Source of the DNA: Deltaproteobacteria bacterium
GTDB taxonomy: Bacteria > Desulfobacterota > Syntrophobacteria > Syntrophobacterales > Syntrophobacteraceae
Assembly (NCBI GenBank): GCA_021793275.1
Contig: JAJYTC010000029.1
Coordinates: forward strand, 1-35,155
DNA length: 35,155 nt
Reading direction: 5' to 3'
Each line of letters starts with the position of its first letter. Position 1 is the stretch's first letter. The notes beneath the pieces were generated by a model. That model worked only from the letters and a program-made list of their open reading frames with translations. It was not told the DNA's origin and did no database searches. Of the stretch, positions 16,855 to 25,520 are shown one piece after another. Position numbers and translations under genes: made by a program.

Positions 16855-18213
16855 GTGCCTGTGAATTGGGACAAGGCGCTACACGACGCCGACACGATCT
16901 TTCGCGCAGCCCTCGAACGCGTGGATCCGCTCGCAATGATCGGCCGCTGCATGTCGATCGATGCGGGGGAACTCGTTATCCGCACCGAGTACGACGAGGC
17001 GTGCTACGCAATGGGCAATTATGACCGGATCGTCGTTGCGGGGATGGGTAAGGCCGCTGCGAGAATGGCTCTCGGGGTCGAGCAGGCGCTTGGCGACCGG
17101 ATATCGGGGGGCCTCATTGCCGTCAAGGAAGGGTGCGAAGAACCGCTTTCGAGGCTTGCCGTCGTAGAGGCGGGTCATCCGCTGCCCGATCTTCGCTCGA
17201 TGCGCGCCGCCGCAGGCCTCCTGGCCGTGGGGCGGGGTCTCGACGAGCGCACACTGGCGCTCGTTCTCATCTCCGGAGGTGGCTCGGCCGTTGTTTGCGC
17301 CCCTGCGCAGGGACTTCGGCTGGAAGATAAGATCGCAACCACGGGACTTCTTCTATCCTGCGGCGCGACAATCCAGGAAATCAACTGCGTCCGAAAGCAT
17401 CTGTCGGCAGTCAAGGGCGGTCGTCTCGCGGAGGCTTTCGCGCCCGCGACGGTGGTCTCGCTAATTCTTTCCGACGTGGTGGGCGACGATCTCGACGCCA
17501 TAGCATCAGGGCCTACCGTTCCGGACCCGACGACTTTCACCGACTCCCTGGAAGTCTTGCGCCGTTATGGCATAGAGGAACAAATACCTTCAGACGTCAT
17601 GCATTTTCTGCGTCGGGGAGCTGCGGGAAAGACGCCGGAAACGCCCAAACCGGGAGAGCCGGTCTTCGACCGGGCAAGGACGATACTTCTTGGAACCAAT
17701 CGGCAGGCCCTGACAGCCGGCCGGGCGCGCGCGCAAGAGCTTGGCTATGCAACCATGGTTTTGACCTCGCGCCTCACCGGAGAGGCAAGAGAAGCCGCAC
17801 TGATGATCCTCGGGATAGGCAAGGACATCGCCTCATCGGGTTTTCCTCTCGCAAGGCCCGCTTGCATCATTATGGGCGGCGAGACCACGGTAACGCTCAG
17901 AGGAACAGGCAAAGGCGGACGCAACCAGGAAATGGCCCTGGCGTTTCTCACCGGACTCGAGCGGTCGCCCAAAGACGGGCAGGATCTCCTTTTTTTCTCG
18001 GCTTCCACCGACGGATCGGACGGACCGACCGAGGCCGCCGGCGCCTTTGCGTCCTCGGAGCTTCTTTGCCGCGCCCGCCTTGCCGGTCTTTATCCGGAGG
18101 CCTTCCTTTCCAATAACGACTCGTACAATTTTTTCAATTCCTGCGGGGGCCTGGTTCGCACAGGCCCGACCAACACCAATGTTTGCGATATCCAGATACT
18201 GCTGGTACCATGA
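16855..18213 (+). CDS. Glycerate 2-kinase (GckA/MOFRL family)
   Basis: A 452-residue protein of the DUF4147 + MOFRL family, which phosphorylates D-glycerate to 2-phosphoglycerate; older annotations call it hydroxypyruvate reductase. Seen in order: VVAGMGKAAARMA (about 61-73), EAGHPLPD, VLISGGGSAV (nucleotide-binding), VRKHLSAVKGGRLA, SLILSDVVGDDLDAIASGPT, and the C-terminal MOFRL part GGETTVTLRGTGKGGRNQEMAL and STDGSDGPTEAAGA. The start is a GTG at 16855, five bases after GAGG; a second GTG at 16861 is possible. It is monocistronic and convergent with rsmA. It could serve the glyoxylate/serine route for C2-C3 acids, which would fit a glycolate role for the GlcDF pair, but that link is inference. 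Confidence 0.88.
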   Translation: MPVNWDKALHDADTIFRAALERVDPLAMIGRCMSIDAGELVIRTEYDEACYAMGNYDRIVVAGMGKAAARMALGVEQALGDRISGGLIAVKEGCEEPLSRLAVVEAGHPLPDLRSMRAAAGLLAVGRGLDERTLALVLISGGGSAVVCAPAQGLRLEDKIATTGLLLSCGATIQEINCVRKHLSAVKGGRLAEAFAPATVVSLILSDVVGDDLDAIASGPTVPDPTTFTDSLEVLRRYGIEEQIPSDVMHFLRRGAAGKTPETPKPGEPVFDRARTILLGTNRQALTAGRARAQELGYATMVLTSRLTGEAREAALMILGIGKDIASSGFPLARPACIIMGGETTVTLRGTGKGGRNQEMALAFLTGLERSPKDGQDLLFFSASTDGSDGPTEAAGAFASSELLCRARLAGLYPEAFLSNNDSYNFFNSCGGLVRTGPTNTNVCDIQILLVP

Positions 18214-18242
18214 GGGGAAAAGGTCTATTTTGAAAAGTTCAT

Positions 18243-18267
18243 GTTGGGTTGCTGCGCTTAACCCAAC
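18243..18267. repeat. GTTGGGTT...AACCCAAC dispersed palindrome
   Basis: A perfect 8-bp inverted repeat (GTTGGGTT / AACCCAAC) around the loop GCTGCGCTT, 30 bp after the glycerate kinase stop. It has the form of a widespread intergenic palindromic repeat, and a related copy lies at 25143-25169. Confidence 0.65.
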
Positions 18268-18293
18268 GGTGCTGGAAAGGCAAGGGGCAAAGT

Positions 18294-18314
18294 CGGGGGG
18301 AGCCGTGCCCCCCG
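18294..18314. repeat. G/C-run hairpin between convergent genes
   Basis: CGGGGGG, loop AGCCGTG, CCCCCCG forms a seven-pair stem between the convergent glycerate kinase and rsmA genes. It lacks a T-run. It could block readthrough in both directions or be part of a dispersed element. Confidence 0.45.
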
Positions 18315-18346
18315 CACCCCCACGGGATGCAGGCGCCCTGCCCTGC

Positions 18347-19192
18347 CTAGGACGAAGAGGCTTCACCGAGCAAACGGGCGAGGGTAAGGAATTCAGAGGG
18401 CGAAAGGGTTTCAGGACGCCTTTTCGGATCGATCCCGGCCTCCTCGAAAGCGTTTTTAAGCGCTTCCGGACAAAGACCGAACACGCCGGCGAGGCTGTTC
18501 GCGAGGGTCTTTCGGCGCTGCTCGAAGGCCTTGCCGACCAGTCTTCTCAAAAAATCAAAACCCGGACCCGCAGGAGGGTCCAGGGCAAAATCGATGCGGA
18601 GGACGATAGAATCGACTTTAGGGGGCGGCAGGAACTGGCCCGGTCCTACGACGAAGAGCTTACGCACCCGGGAGTAAATCCCGAGAAGCACAGAAAGCAC
18701 TCCGTAATCCTTCGATCCGGGAGGTGCGGCAAACCGGATTCCGACCTCCTTTTGGACCATAAACACCGCGCGATCTACGGCAGGAAAAGCTTCGAGGAGT
18801 CGAAAGACAAGCGGAGAGCTGATATTGTACGGAAGATTTCCCAATACGACCAGACGCTTTCCCAGTGCGGCGGAAAGGCTTTTGAAGTCGAAGGAGAGCG
18901 CATCCTGCCGGTAAATCACAGCCTTTGGCGCCGGGGCCCGTTCACGCAAATACTCGACCATTGCCGGGTCCACTTCGATCAAGTGGATTTTTTCCGCCTG
19001 CTCCATTATGAAACGGGTAAGCGCTCCAAGCCCGGGGCCTATCTCGACGACGGCGTCGCCGGCTGAGAGCTGCGCGCTTTGGACGATTTTAAGGGCCGTT
19101 GCCGGCTGAGAGAGGAAATGCTGCCCGAAATGCTTCAGGGGCCGGGAATCGCGCCCCTTAAAATATTCGGCGGGCGTCTGGAAATCGGGCAT
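18347..19192 (-). CDS. rsmA: 16S rRNA (adenine1518/1519-N6)-dimethyltransferase RsmA (KsgA)
   Basis: A SAM-dependent methyltransferase that dimethylates two adjacent adenines near the 3' end of 16S rRNA late in 30S assembly. From the start at 19192 it has 281 residues, the normal size. Motifs are KHFGQHFL, VVEIGPGLGALT (SAM motif I), HLIEVDPAM, and the catalytic GNLPYNISSPL, then VQKEVGIR and the RRKTLAN C-terminal segment. The frame is open to an ATG at 19321, but that would overlap the tsaD end and add 43 residues unlike the family. No strong ribosome site precedes 19192, so the start is by homology. It lies 49 bp behind tsaD on the same strand. Confidence 0.92.
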   Translation of the reverse strand: MPDFQTPAEYFKGRDSRPLKHFGQHFLSQPATALKIVQSAQLSAGDAVVEIGPGLGALTRFIMEQAEKIHLIEVDPAMVEYLRERAPAPKAVIYRQDALSFDFKSLSAALGKRLVVLGNLPYNISSPLVFRLLEAFPAVDRAVFMVQKEVGIRFAAPPGSKDYGVLSVLLGIYSRVRKLFVVGPGQFLPPPKVDSIVLRIDFALDPPAGPGFDFLRRLVGKAFEQRRKTLANSLAGVFGLCPEALKNAFEEAGIDPKRRPETLSPSEFLTLARLLGEASSS

Positions 19193-19241
19193 CTTGGAAT
19201 CCGGGGCTGCACAGCGCGCCAAGGGAAAAAATGAGAACGCG

Positions 19242-20252
19242 CTAACGGGAGAACGCGTCCAGCTCCAGCATTTCGGGCCGTGGTCCCGAACGCTGCCAGG
19301 TCCTGTATGCGGCGGCGGCAATCATCACTGCGTTATCGGTGCAAAACCTCACCGGAGGCAGATAGAGCCGGAGATTTTCGGCGGCGGCCTCCTGCGCGAG
19401 TCTGTCCCTCAACCTGCCGTTTGCCGCAACGCCACCCACGGCGGCGATACCGGCAAGGCCGCATTGCTTCGCGGCACGGATGCTTTTTTCGACCAGCACA
19501 TCGACCACGGCTTCCTGGAAGCTCGCCGCAAAGTCTTCCAGCGAGAAGGTCCCAACAGCGCCCGAAGCCGGCGCGCCATGGGCGCGGATGAAATTGGCGG
19601 CTGCGGTCTTTAAGCCGCTGAAGCTGAATTCGAGAGAATCCTTTTCAAAGCGCGACCGAGGGAAATAAATGGCACGGGGATTTGCGCCGGCGGCGAGCCT
19701 TTCGATGGCGACACCGCCCGGATAACCTATTCCGAGAATCTTCGCGACCTTATCGAAGGCCTCCCCCGCCGCGTCATCCCGCGTAGCTCCGAGAAGCTGG
19801 CTGCTCCCGTCGGCATCTACTCTGTAGAGGGCGGTATGGCCCCCGGAGACGACAAGACAGACAAACGGCTCCTGCGGCATATCTTCGGAAAGGAAAGCGG
19901 CCTGAATATGCCCGTGGAGATGATTGACCGGAATGAGGGGCTTTCGCAGAGCGTAAGCCATTGCTTTTGCAGCGCTAAGGCCTACCAGAAGGGCTCCGAC
20001 AAGCCCGGGGCCCTGTGTGACGGCAATCGCGTCCAGGTCATGCCGGGAAACGGACGAGTCATCGAGGGCTTTTTCAATTATCGGGATTATGTATTCCAGA
20101 TGCTTCCTGGACGCCAGTTCAGGCACCACTCCCCCATAGGGGGAGTGTACCGGAACCTGGCTTGCGATCACGCCGGACAATATGTCTTTTCCGTCCCTGA
20201 CAACCGCCGCGGCGGTTTCGTCGCAGGAAGTTTCAATTCCAAGAATAACCAT
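19242..20252 (-). CDS. tsaD: tRNA N6-adenosine threonylcarbamoyltransferase TsaD
   Basis: The 336-residue catalytic subunit that transfers the threonylcarbamoyl group to A37 of tRNAs reading ANN codons, working with TsaB and TsaE (not in this window). Signature segments are the N-terminal LGIETSCDETAAAVV, NHLHGHIQAAFL with the two metal-binding histidines, LVVSGGHTALY, DDAAGEAFDKVAKILGIGYPGG, GGVAANGRLRDRL and CTDNAVMIA. Length and start are typical. It sits 31 bp downstream of the molybdenum hydroxylase large-subunit gene and upstream of rsmA, all on minus. Transcription could therefore run through from the hydroxylase operon, although the functions are unrelated. Confidence 0.96.
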   Translation of the reverse strand: MVILGIETSCDETAAAVVRDGKDILSGVIASQVPVHSPYGGVVPELASRKHLEYIIPIIEKALDDSSVSRHDLDAIAVTQGPGLVGALLVGLSAAKAMAYALRKPLIPVNHLHGHIQAAFLSEDMPQEPFVCLVVSGGHTALYRVDADGSSQLLGATRDDAAGEAFDKVAKILGIGYPGGVAIERLAAGANPRAIYFPRSRFEKDSLEFSFSGLKTAAANFIRAHGAPASGAVGTFSLEDFAASFQEAVVDVLVEKSIRAAKQCGLAGIAAVGGVAANGRLRDRLAQEAAAENLRLYLPPVRFCTDNAVMIAAAAYRTWQRSGPRPEMLELDAFSR

Positions 20253-20283
20253 GCAGATTTCGCAACCAGACGGAATGTCAACG

Positions 20284-22695
20284 TTACTTTTTGGCCGAAC
20301 CGCCCGGCGCTTTTCCCTCGCTCGACCGGAGCGCCTCTTCTTTTTTCCGCCTGTACTCCTTGATTGCCATATACACTCTCTCGGGTTTCATGGGAAGCTC
20401 GAAAATTCTCACCCCTATGGCATCGTATACGGCGTTCAAAATCGCCGGGATAGCGGGCATAATGGCCCCCTCGCCTACTTCCTTGGCGCCGAAAGGACCG
20501 TTAGGCTCCTTGCTCTCGATGATAATGGGCTCAATCGCCGGCATATCAAGGGCGCGCGTAATCTTGTATTCGGCAAGGTCGTCATTTAGGACCCGGCCTT
20601 TATCATCGAATTTCACCTCCTCGAAGAGGGCCTCGCCCAGCCCCATCGAGAGCGACCCGTTCATCTGCCCTTCCACCGAGGTCCGGTTTATCGCCAGACC
20701 GCAGTCATGGGCGTCGGTCATCTTTTCGATGTTGATCTTGCCCGTTCCCTCGTCGACGCTAAGCTCGACGACCTGGGCCGAACACCCGTAGGCGGGCGAA
20801 GTGCCGACCGCTGCACCCTTGTGCGTACCGCCAAGCTCCGGTGGCTTGTATTTGCCCTTCCCTACGATGCTCCCCCTGGAAAGAAAGGCGATTCGCGAAG
20901 CTTCTTTGAAAGAAAGCTCTTCGTCCATGCCCGGATTATCGGTCCAACCCCGGTGTTCTTTGATATAACGAGTCCTAAGAGCGCTAAAGTCGGGTTTTTC
21001 CTTCCTGAAGACAATAAAGCCCTTCTTAATATCCATATCCTCAATGGGAACATGCAATTCTTCAGAAAGCACTTCGAGCACCTGGCGTTTTATGTCTTCC
21101 CCGGCCTCTTTTGTCGCCAGGCCGGTCATGAGGGTCTGACGGCTCGAATACGCCCCGAGATCGACGCCAAAATCCGTATCGCCCGATTCGAGCCTTACGC
21201 ATTCCAACGGAATTCCCATTGCCTCGGCGGCTATCATGGCAAAGGTCGTATCCGACCCCTGGCCTATCTCCGCCGATGCCGTGTAAACCAGGGCGGTCCC
21301 GCCGTCTTCGGTAAGCTTGATGATGACCGTTCCGTGAAAGGTGTCGGAGCGATAGATGGGATAGCCGGCCCCGGAGACGAAAAATCCGCAGCTCATGCCA
21401 ATGCCTTTACCCGGAGGAAGCTTGCCCTTTTTCTCTTTCCATCCCGAGCGGTCTCTTACCGCCTCGACACACTCTTTCATCCCAAGGCTGCTCATGTCCA
21501 GAAAGTTGCAAGTGACATCGCCGGCCTTCATCATATTTTTCAGACGCAGTTCGATCGGGTCCATGCCGAGTTCTTCAGCTATCATGTCCAGTTGCTGCTC
21601 CCAACAGGCCCTCGCTATAACACCGCCGTGGCCCCGTTGGGCCCCGCAGGCGGGCAAATTGGTGAAGACGCGATAGCCGTCATATTTCATGTTCGGCAGC
21701 TTATAGGGACCGCCCAGAAGTGAGCCGGCATAATATACCGTGGCGATACCGAAGCTCGAATAAGCTCCGCCGTTCAGATAGCATTTGTGCTCGAGGGCCA
21801 TTATGGCGCCGTCTTTTTTGACGCCGGTGGTCATGGTATGGAAGAACTGATGCCTCGCCCTGCCGTGCATGAAGACCTGCTGTCTATCGAAGTTCATCTT
21901 GACAGGCTTTCCGGTCTTCATGGAAAGGAGGCAGGCCGCAAGCTCCAGATGACTCGCACCCGCCTTGGGGCCAAATCCGCCGCCCACATATGGCTTTATC
22001 ACCCGGACTTTTCCGACCGGCAGCCCCAGCACCATGGCTATGATGCGCTGGAGATAGTGCGGGACCTGGGTGGAGGAATAGACGGTCAGGTTCCCGGAAA
22101 AATCATAAGAGGCAAGGCATCCCTGGGGTTCGATAAAGGCAGCGTCCTGACGTTTGTTGACCAGTGAACTCGTCTTTATCAGGTCGCATTTCTTGAAGGC
22201 GGCCGCCACATCTCCGAACTCGTCATGCACCTCGGCGGTTATATTGCGAGGATAGGCCGCATGCAGAGCAGGAGCGCCTTCGGCCATCGCCTCTTCCACG
22301 GTAAAGACCGCAGGAAGCTCACGGTATTCCACTTTTATCAAGGAAACGGCTTCCAAAGCCGTATCGAGGTCCGTCGCCGCCACGGCAGCGATATTGTCTC
22401 CCACATGCCGAACCTTGTCATGGCAGAAAAGCGTCTCGTCGTAGCGCGCCGGACTGACGCCGTATTTGACCAGTCCCGCTTCTTTATAGGTGACAACCGA
22501 TTTGACGCCCGGAAGCCTTTCGGCGGCCGACGTATCGATATTGAGGAGCTCCCCATGGGCCAGAGGGCTCTGCAACAGGGCGCCATAGAGCATTCCCGGC
22601 ATCTTTATATCGTCAACATAGACGGCCCGCCCCCTGACTTTATCAGAGGCATCCACCCTGGCCGCCCTGGTATTGATAACATCATATTCACTCAT
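20284..22695 (-). CDS. Molybdenum-hydroxylase large (Mo-cofactor) subunit, xanthine dehydrogenase family
   Basis: An 803-residue subunit that binds the molybdopterin cofactor and substrate. The N-terminal domain (about 20-120) has VRGRAVYVDDIKMPGMLYGALLQSP. The Mo-binding domain follows with IKPYVGGGFGPKAGASH, GAQRGHGG, ASAEIGQGSDTTF, and the C-terminal GAKEVGEGAIMPAI bearing the presumed catalytic Glu. The form I CO-dehydrogenase active-site loop (AYXCSFR) is absent. The GAQRGHG segment resembles 4-hydroxybenzoyl-CoA reductase-type enzymes, but the substrate (aromatic, purine, N-heterocycle, aldehyde) cannot be assigned. The start at 22695, with GGGGGA seven bases upstream, is preferred over the longer frame to 22803. 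It is the last gene of an iclR-FAD-FeS-Mo operon. Confidence 0.92.
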   Translation of the reverse strand: MSEYDVINTRAARVDASDKVRGRAVYVDDIKMPGMLYGALLQSPLAHGELLNIDTSAAERLPGVKSVVTYKEAGLVKYGVSPARYDETLFCHDKVRHVGDNIAAVAATDLDTALEAVSLIKVEYRELPAVFTVEEAMAEGAPALHAAYPRNITAEVHDEFGDVAAAFKKCDLIKTSSLVNKRQDAAFIEPQGCLASYDFSGNLTVYSSTQVPHYLQRIIAMVLGLPVGKVRVIKPYVGGGFGPKAGASHLELAACLLSMKTGKPVKMNFDRQQVFMHGRARHQFFHTMTTGVKKDGAIMALEHKCYLNGGAYSSFGIATVYYAGSLLGGPYKLPNMKYDGYRVFTNLPACGAQRGHGGVIARACWEQQLDMIAEELGMDPIELRLKNMMKAGDVTCNFLDMSSLGMKECVEAVRDRSGWKEKKGKLPPGKGIGMSCGFFVSGAGYPIYRSDTFHGTVIIKLTEDGGTALVYTASAEIGQGSDTTFAMIAAEAMGIPLECVRLESGDTDFGVDLGAYSSRQTLMTGLATKEAGEDIKRQVLEVLSEELHVPIEDMDIKKGFIVFRKEKPDFSALRTRYIKEHRGWTDNPGMDEELSFKEASRIAFLSRGSIVGKGKYKPPELGGTHKGAAVGTSPAYGCSAQVVELSVDEGTGKINIEKMTDAHDCGLAINRTSVEGQMNGSLSMGLGEALFEEVKFDDKGRVLNDDLAEYKITRALDMPAIEPIIIESKEPNGPFGAKEVGEGAIMPAIPAILNAVYDAIGVRIFELPMKPERVYMAIKEYRRKKEEALRSSEGKAPGGSAKK

Positions 22696-22745
22696 CGATA
22701 TTTCCCCCATCCCTGCCGCCGGCCAAGGGGCTGCGGCGCGCGGCG

Positions 22746-23204
22746 CTATTTGCTCACAGATTTCACGGCATCGATGATCTGGAGATATCCCGTGCACCGG
22801 CACAGATTTCCCGATATCCCCTCCCGAATTTCGTCTTCGGTCGGATGCGGGTTCTCATCCAGAAGGTTTTTTGCGGAAAGCACCATCCCCGGGGTACAAA
22901 ACCCGCACTGGATGGCCCCTTTCTCAATGAACGCCTGCTGCAGCGGGTGCAGCCCGTCCTTACCCTCCACACCTTCAATGGTGGTGATGGTCCTGCCGTC
23001 GGCCTGCATCGCCAGAACGAGACAAGAGTTGACCGGGGTCCCGTCCAGAATCACCGTGCATGCGCCGCAGTCACCCTCCCCGCAGCCGTTTTTGGTCCCT
23101 GTCAGCCCCAAATCATAGCGGATCATGTCCACCAGAGTTTGGTTCGGCTTAACCGCCACTTCATACTCCACACCGTTAACCGTCACACGAATCAGCTTTT
23201 TCAT
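22746..23204 (-). CDS. [2Fe-2S] small subunit of molybdenum hydroxylase (CoxS/XdhC-like)
   Basis: A 152-residue electron-transfer subunit with both [2Fe-2S] clusters of the family. The plant-ferredoxin-like N-terminal cluster has GCGEGDCGACTVILDG (about 42-57, last ligand in NSCLVL). The C-terminal four-helix cluster has QCGFCTPGMV (about 97-106) and GNLCRCTGY (about 129-137). It carries electrons from the Mo site to FAD. GGGAG precedes the ATG at good spacing. Gaps of 46 bp to the FAD gene and 50 bp to the Mo-subunit gene fit one transcript. Confidence 0.95.
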   Translation of the reverse strand: MKKLIRVTVNGVEYEVAVKPNQTLVDMIRYDLGLTGTKNGCGEGDCGACTVILDGTPVNSCLVLAMQADGRTITTIEGVEGKDGLHPLQQAFIEKGAIQCGFCTPGMVLSAKNLLDENPHPTEDEIREGISGNLCRCTGYLQIIDAVKSVSK

Positions 23205-23250
23205 GAAACGCTCCCTTAACGAACCAGCGTCGATCGACCGTTTTTTGCAG

Positions 23251-24141
23251 CTATGCCGTAAGCCCCATCGCTTCCCTGTACGCCATGGTAAGCGTCCTCA
23301 CGGTCAATTCCTTAACCATGTCTTTTTTGTATTCCGCCGAGGCACGCGAATATGCCGAACCTCTTGGGGTCGCAGCTTTCATTGCAGCCTCCCCGGCACT
23401 CTGGAAAAGCGCTTCGGAGGGTTTTTCGCCTATGAGCAGCGACTCAGCCGCGAGCGCCCTCACGTGAGTGGGCGCCACGCAACCCATAACGATCCTCGCA
23501 CTCTTTACGGCGCCGCCCGGGCCGTCGAGCGCGATATAGGAGGCCACGTTCAAAATATTGATGTCGCAGGCATTGCGAATGCCCAGGTTGAAATAGCCGG
23601 CCCCGGAGTGGGCCGGCGGCTCGGGTATCCTGATTTCAGTAAGAATTTCATCGGGCGTCATTACAGTCACCCCGGTACCCTTGAAAAAATCGTCGAGGGA
23701 GACGACTCTTTCCCCGGACGTGTTTTTGAGCACCAGACTTGCCCCGTAAGCCATCAAAGGAGGAGGCATATCGGCGGCCGGTCTTGCCGACGCCAGGTTT
23801 CCGCCCACGGTTGCGAGGTTGCGGACCAGACACGACCCCAGAGCTTTCCCCCCGGCGCACAACGCGCCCCACTTCGCGCCTATTTCCTTCGATTTCACTA
23901 TTCGCGAAACGGTAACGCAGGCGCCGATTTTCAAAAGGCCGGGCGCTTGATCGATTGTTTTCAGTTCTTCGATTTGCGGAATGGAGATCACATGCTCCGG
24001 TGATATCCGCTTCCTTCTCATGTCTAGCATCAGGTCCGTTCCGCCTGCGAAAATCTTCGCTTTGTCGCCATATTCGGCGACCATCCGGCAGGCCTCGTCA
24101 ACGGTCCCCGGCGCATGGAAATCAAATTCGGGCAAAGACAT
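23251..24141 (-). CDS. FAD-binding subunit of molybdenum hydroxylase (CoxM-like)
   Basis: A 296-residue flavoprotein subunit. The N-terminal FAD-binding segment reads AKIFAGGTDLMLDMRRK (about 33-49), and the second FAD motif is LVRNLATVGGNLASARPAADMPPPLMAYGA (about 104-133). A CO_deh_flav_C-type end follows. The extra [4Fe-4S] insertion typical of 4-hydroxybenzoyl-CoA reductase HcrB is not present, which argues against a simple HcrABC assignment. GGGGAG precedes the ATG. It begins 21 bp after the iclR-type gene. Electrons would leave through FAD to NAD+, ferredoxin or another acceptor. Confidence 0.92.
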   Translation of the reverse strand: MSLPEFDFHAPGTVDEACRMVAEYGDKAKIFAGGTDLMLDMRRKRISPEHVISIPQIEELKTIDQAPGLLKIGACVTVSRIVKSKEIGAKWGALCAGGKALGSCLVRNLATVGGNLASARPAADMPPPLMAYGASLVLKNTSGERVVSLDDFFKGTGVTVMTPDEILTEIRIPEPPAHSGAGYFNLGIRNACDINILNVASYIALDGPGGAVKSARIVMGCVAPTHVRALAAESLLIGEKPSEALFQSAGEAAMKAATPRGSAYSRASAEYKKDMVKELTVRTLTMAYREAMGLTA

Positions 24142-24162
24142 GTCATTTCTCCCCGTTCGTCA

Positions 24163-24927
24163 TTAAAGGCTCCAATCGAACAACTCTCTCGACGCCAAGC
24201 GCGCCGCCTGCGCAACAGCCCCGCCCAGCGCGATGAGACCTTCTTCCCCTAACTGGTCCTGGAAACCCATGGACAAAAAAATGGCCCGCAAACGGTCGCC
24301 ATGCAGAATCGGCGCCGCAGCGGCATACACACCCCGAAGATATTCGCTGCGATCAAGAGCAAGCCTCTCAGCCCTCACACGCCCAAGCTCCTCATTGAGA
24401 GCGGCGACCTCCCCGATAGAGTCTTCGGTAAAACGCGGCAGGACATCGGGCATGGATGCGGCCCCCCAGGCAAGAGCAACCTTGCCGGTGGCTCCGGCCA
24501 GAAGCGGTATGGAACCGCCCTGGACAGCCTTCACCTGGAAAGCTCCGCTTCCTTCGACCACCATTACGATCCGAAAGCGGTCTGTCTCGGGCACTCCGAA
24601 TATTCCCGAATAGCCCGTCTGCTGGACCAGACCCTCCAGGTAAGGCCGGCACATCTCGGCCAAGGTGCGCCCACCCCGTCTTTCGCGGGCGAGTTCTTCG
24701 ACCAGGGGTCCGAGCCGATACTTGTGATCACCAGCGTCTTCAACAGCCCCTGCGCCGAGAAGGCCCTGCAGAATTCCGTGAACGGTGCTTTTGCCGATAC
24801 CCAAAGCCCGGGCCAGGGCGGAGACCCCAAGAGGCGCCTTCTCCCGGCCGAGAAACTTGAGGATGGCGAAGGCCCGATCGACGGCGGGTGCGGGCGAGGT
24901 TTTGTTCAGCGTATTGAACGAGTTCAT
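24163..24927 (-). CDS. IclR-family transcriptional regulator
   Basis: A 254-residue regulator. It has an N-terminal winged helix (about 15-75) with AVDRAFAILKFL and LARALGIGKSTVHGILQGL, then an IclR effector-binding domain (about 80-250) with LGPLVEELAR, LLAGATGKVALAW and YLRGVYAAAAPI. IclR proteins usually sense a catabolic substrate or product and control the adjacent operon. Here it is the first gene of the unit encoding the molybdenum hydroxylase, so substrate-dependent autoregulated control is likely. There is no strong ribosome site before 24927. Confidence 0.92.
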   Translation of the reverse strand: MNSFNTLNKTSPAPAVDRAFAILKFLGREKAPLGVSALARALGIGKSTVHGILQGLLGAGAVEDAGDHKYRLGPLVEELARERRGGRTLAEMCRPYLEGLVQQTGYSGIFGVPETDRFRIVMVVEGSGAFQVKAVQGGSIPLLAGATGKVALAWGAASMPDVLPRFTEDSIGEVAALNEELGRVRAERLALDRSEYLRGVYAAAAPILHGDRLRAIFLSMGFQDQLGEEGLIALGGAVAQAARLASRELFDWSL

Positions 24928-25142
24928 CTCAGAGAATTTTATACTCTAGGCCCGACGGCTCGTCAAGGAATAAAAGAGCTGATAAACGGGACTTTACCAG
25001 AGAGGCGAGCGGGAAATTCTTCTTCCCAAACACTCCTTTTGCGAACATAATATATTGTTTGTCATCTGTGTGCGTGCAGGGGCGACTCCGATGGGATGCG
25101 GCGCCCCGCGCACGGTGGATTTTCAAGCTTCGGCAAGTACCC

Positions 25143-25169
25143 GATGGGTCGAGCAGTGCTCAACCCATC
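25143..25169. repeat. 27-bp near-perfect palindrome GATGGGT...ACCCATC
   Basis: GATGGGTCGAGCA, centre G, TGCTCAACCCATC: twelve of thirteen positions are self-complementary (one C/A mismatch). It lies 30 bp upstream of the LABN start. It resembles the palindrome at 18243-18267 in its GGGT/ACCC arms, so a dispersed repeat is more likely than a specific operator. Confidence 0.7.
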
Positions 25170-25199
25170 CCGCACTTTCATGTTTTTTGGGATATTGTT

Positions 25200-25520
25200 A
25201 TGGCTTTCGCTTTGAGCGACCCGATCTCTTTTTTAACGAGCCATTGCCTGCTGGTTCTGGGATTCATCGGCCAGGGATTATTTTTCAGCCGGTTCATGGT
25301 CCAGTGGATTGCCAGTGAGAGACAGCGCCGCAGCGTTGTGCCCGTCGCCTTCTGGTATTTCAGTGTCGGTGGCGGAGGGATTCTTCTCATTTACGCCATT
25401 CTGAGAAGGGACCCGGTCTTCATCCTCGGGCAGGCCGGCGGCTTGCTTATATATATAAGGAATCTTGTTCTTATATACAAAGAACGCTCCGGACACAAAA
25501 ACCGACATGCAACCGGTTGA
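25200..25520 (+). CDS. LABN-domain (lipid-A-disaccharide synthase N-terminal-like) membrane protein
   Basis: A 106-residue protein matching the stand-alone LABN domain (lipid A biosynthesis N-terminal). It has three hydrophobic helices: about 12-30 (LLVLGFIGQGLFFSRFMVQW), about 44-62 (AFWYFSVGGGGILLIYAI) and about 68-86 (FILGQAGGLLIYIRNLVLI). The signature FSRFMVQWIASERQRRSVVP lies between the first two. The domain is found fused to LpxB or near lipid glycosyltransferases; alone its role is unclear, perhaps envelope lipid or polysaccharide modification. The ATG at 25200 gives the family length; longer in-frame readings from 25059 start inside the palindrome region and are disfavoured. Confidence 0.8.
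   Translation: MAFALSDPISFLTSHCLLVLGFIGQGLFFSRFMVQWIASERQRRSVVPVAFWYFSVGGGGILLIYAILRRDPVFILGQAGGLLIYIRNLVLIYKERSGHKNRHATG

Noticed and set aside
19660-19690. Sigma-54-like TGGCACG...TTGC sequence
   Set aside because: The spacing is one base too long and it lies inside tsaD, so it is most likely chance.
20284-24141. Aerobic-type CO dehydrogenase (CoxMSL)
   Set aside because: The subunit layout fits, but the large subunit has no AYXCSFR active-site loop, and the context is not that of CO oxidation.
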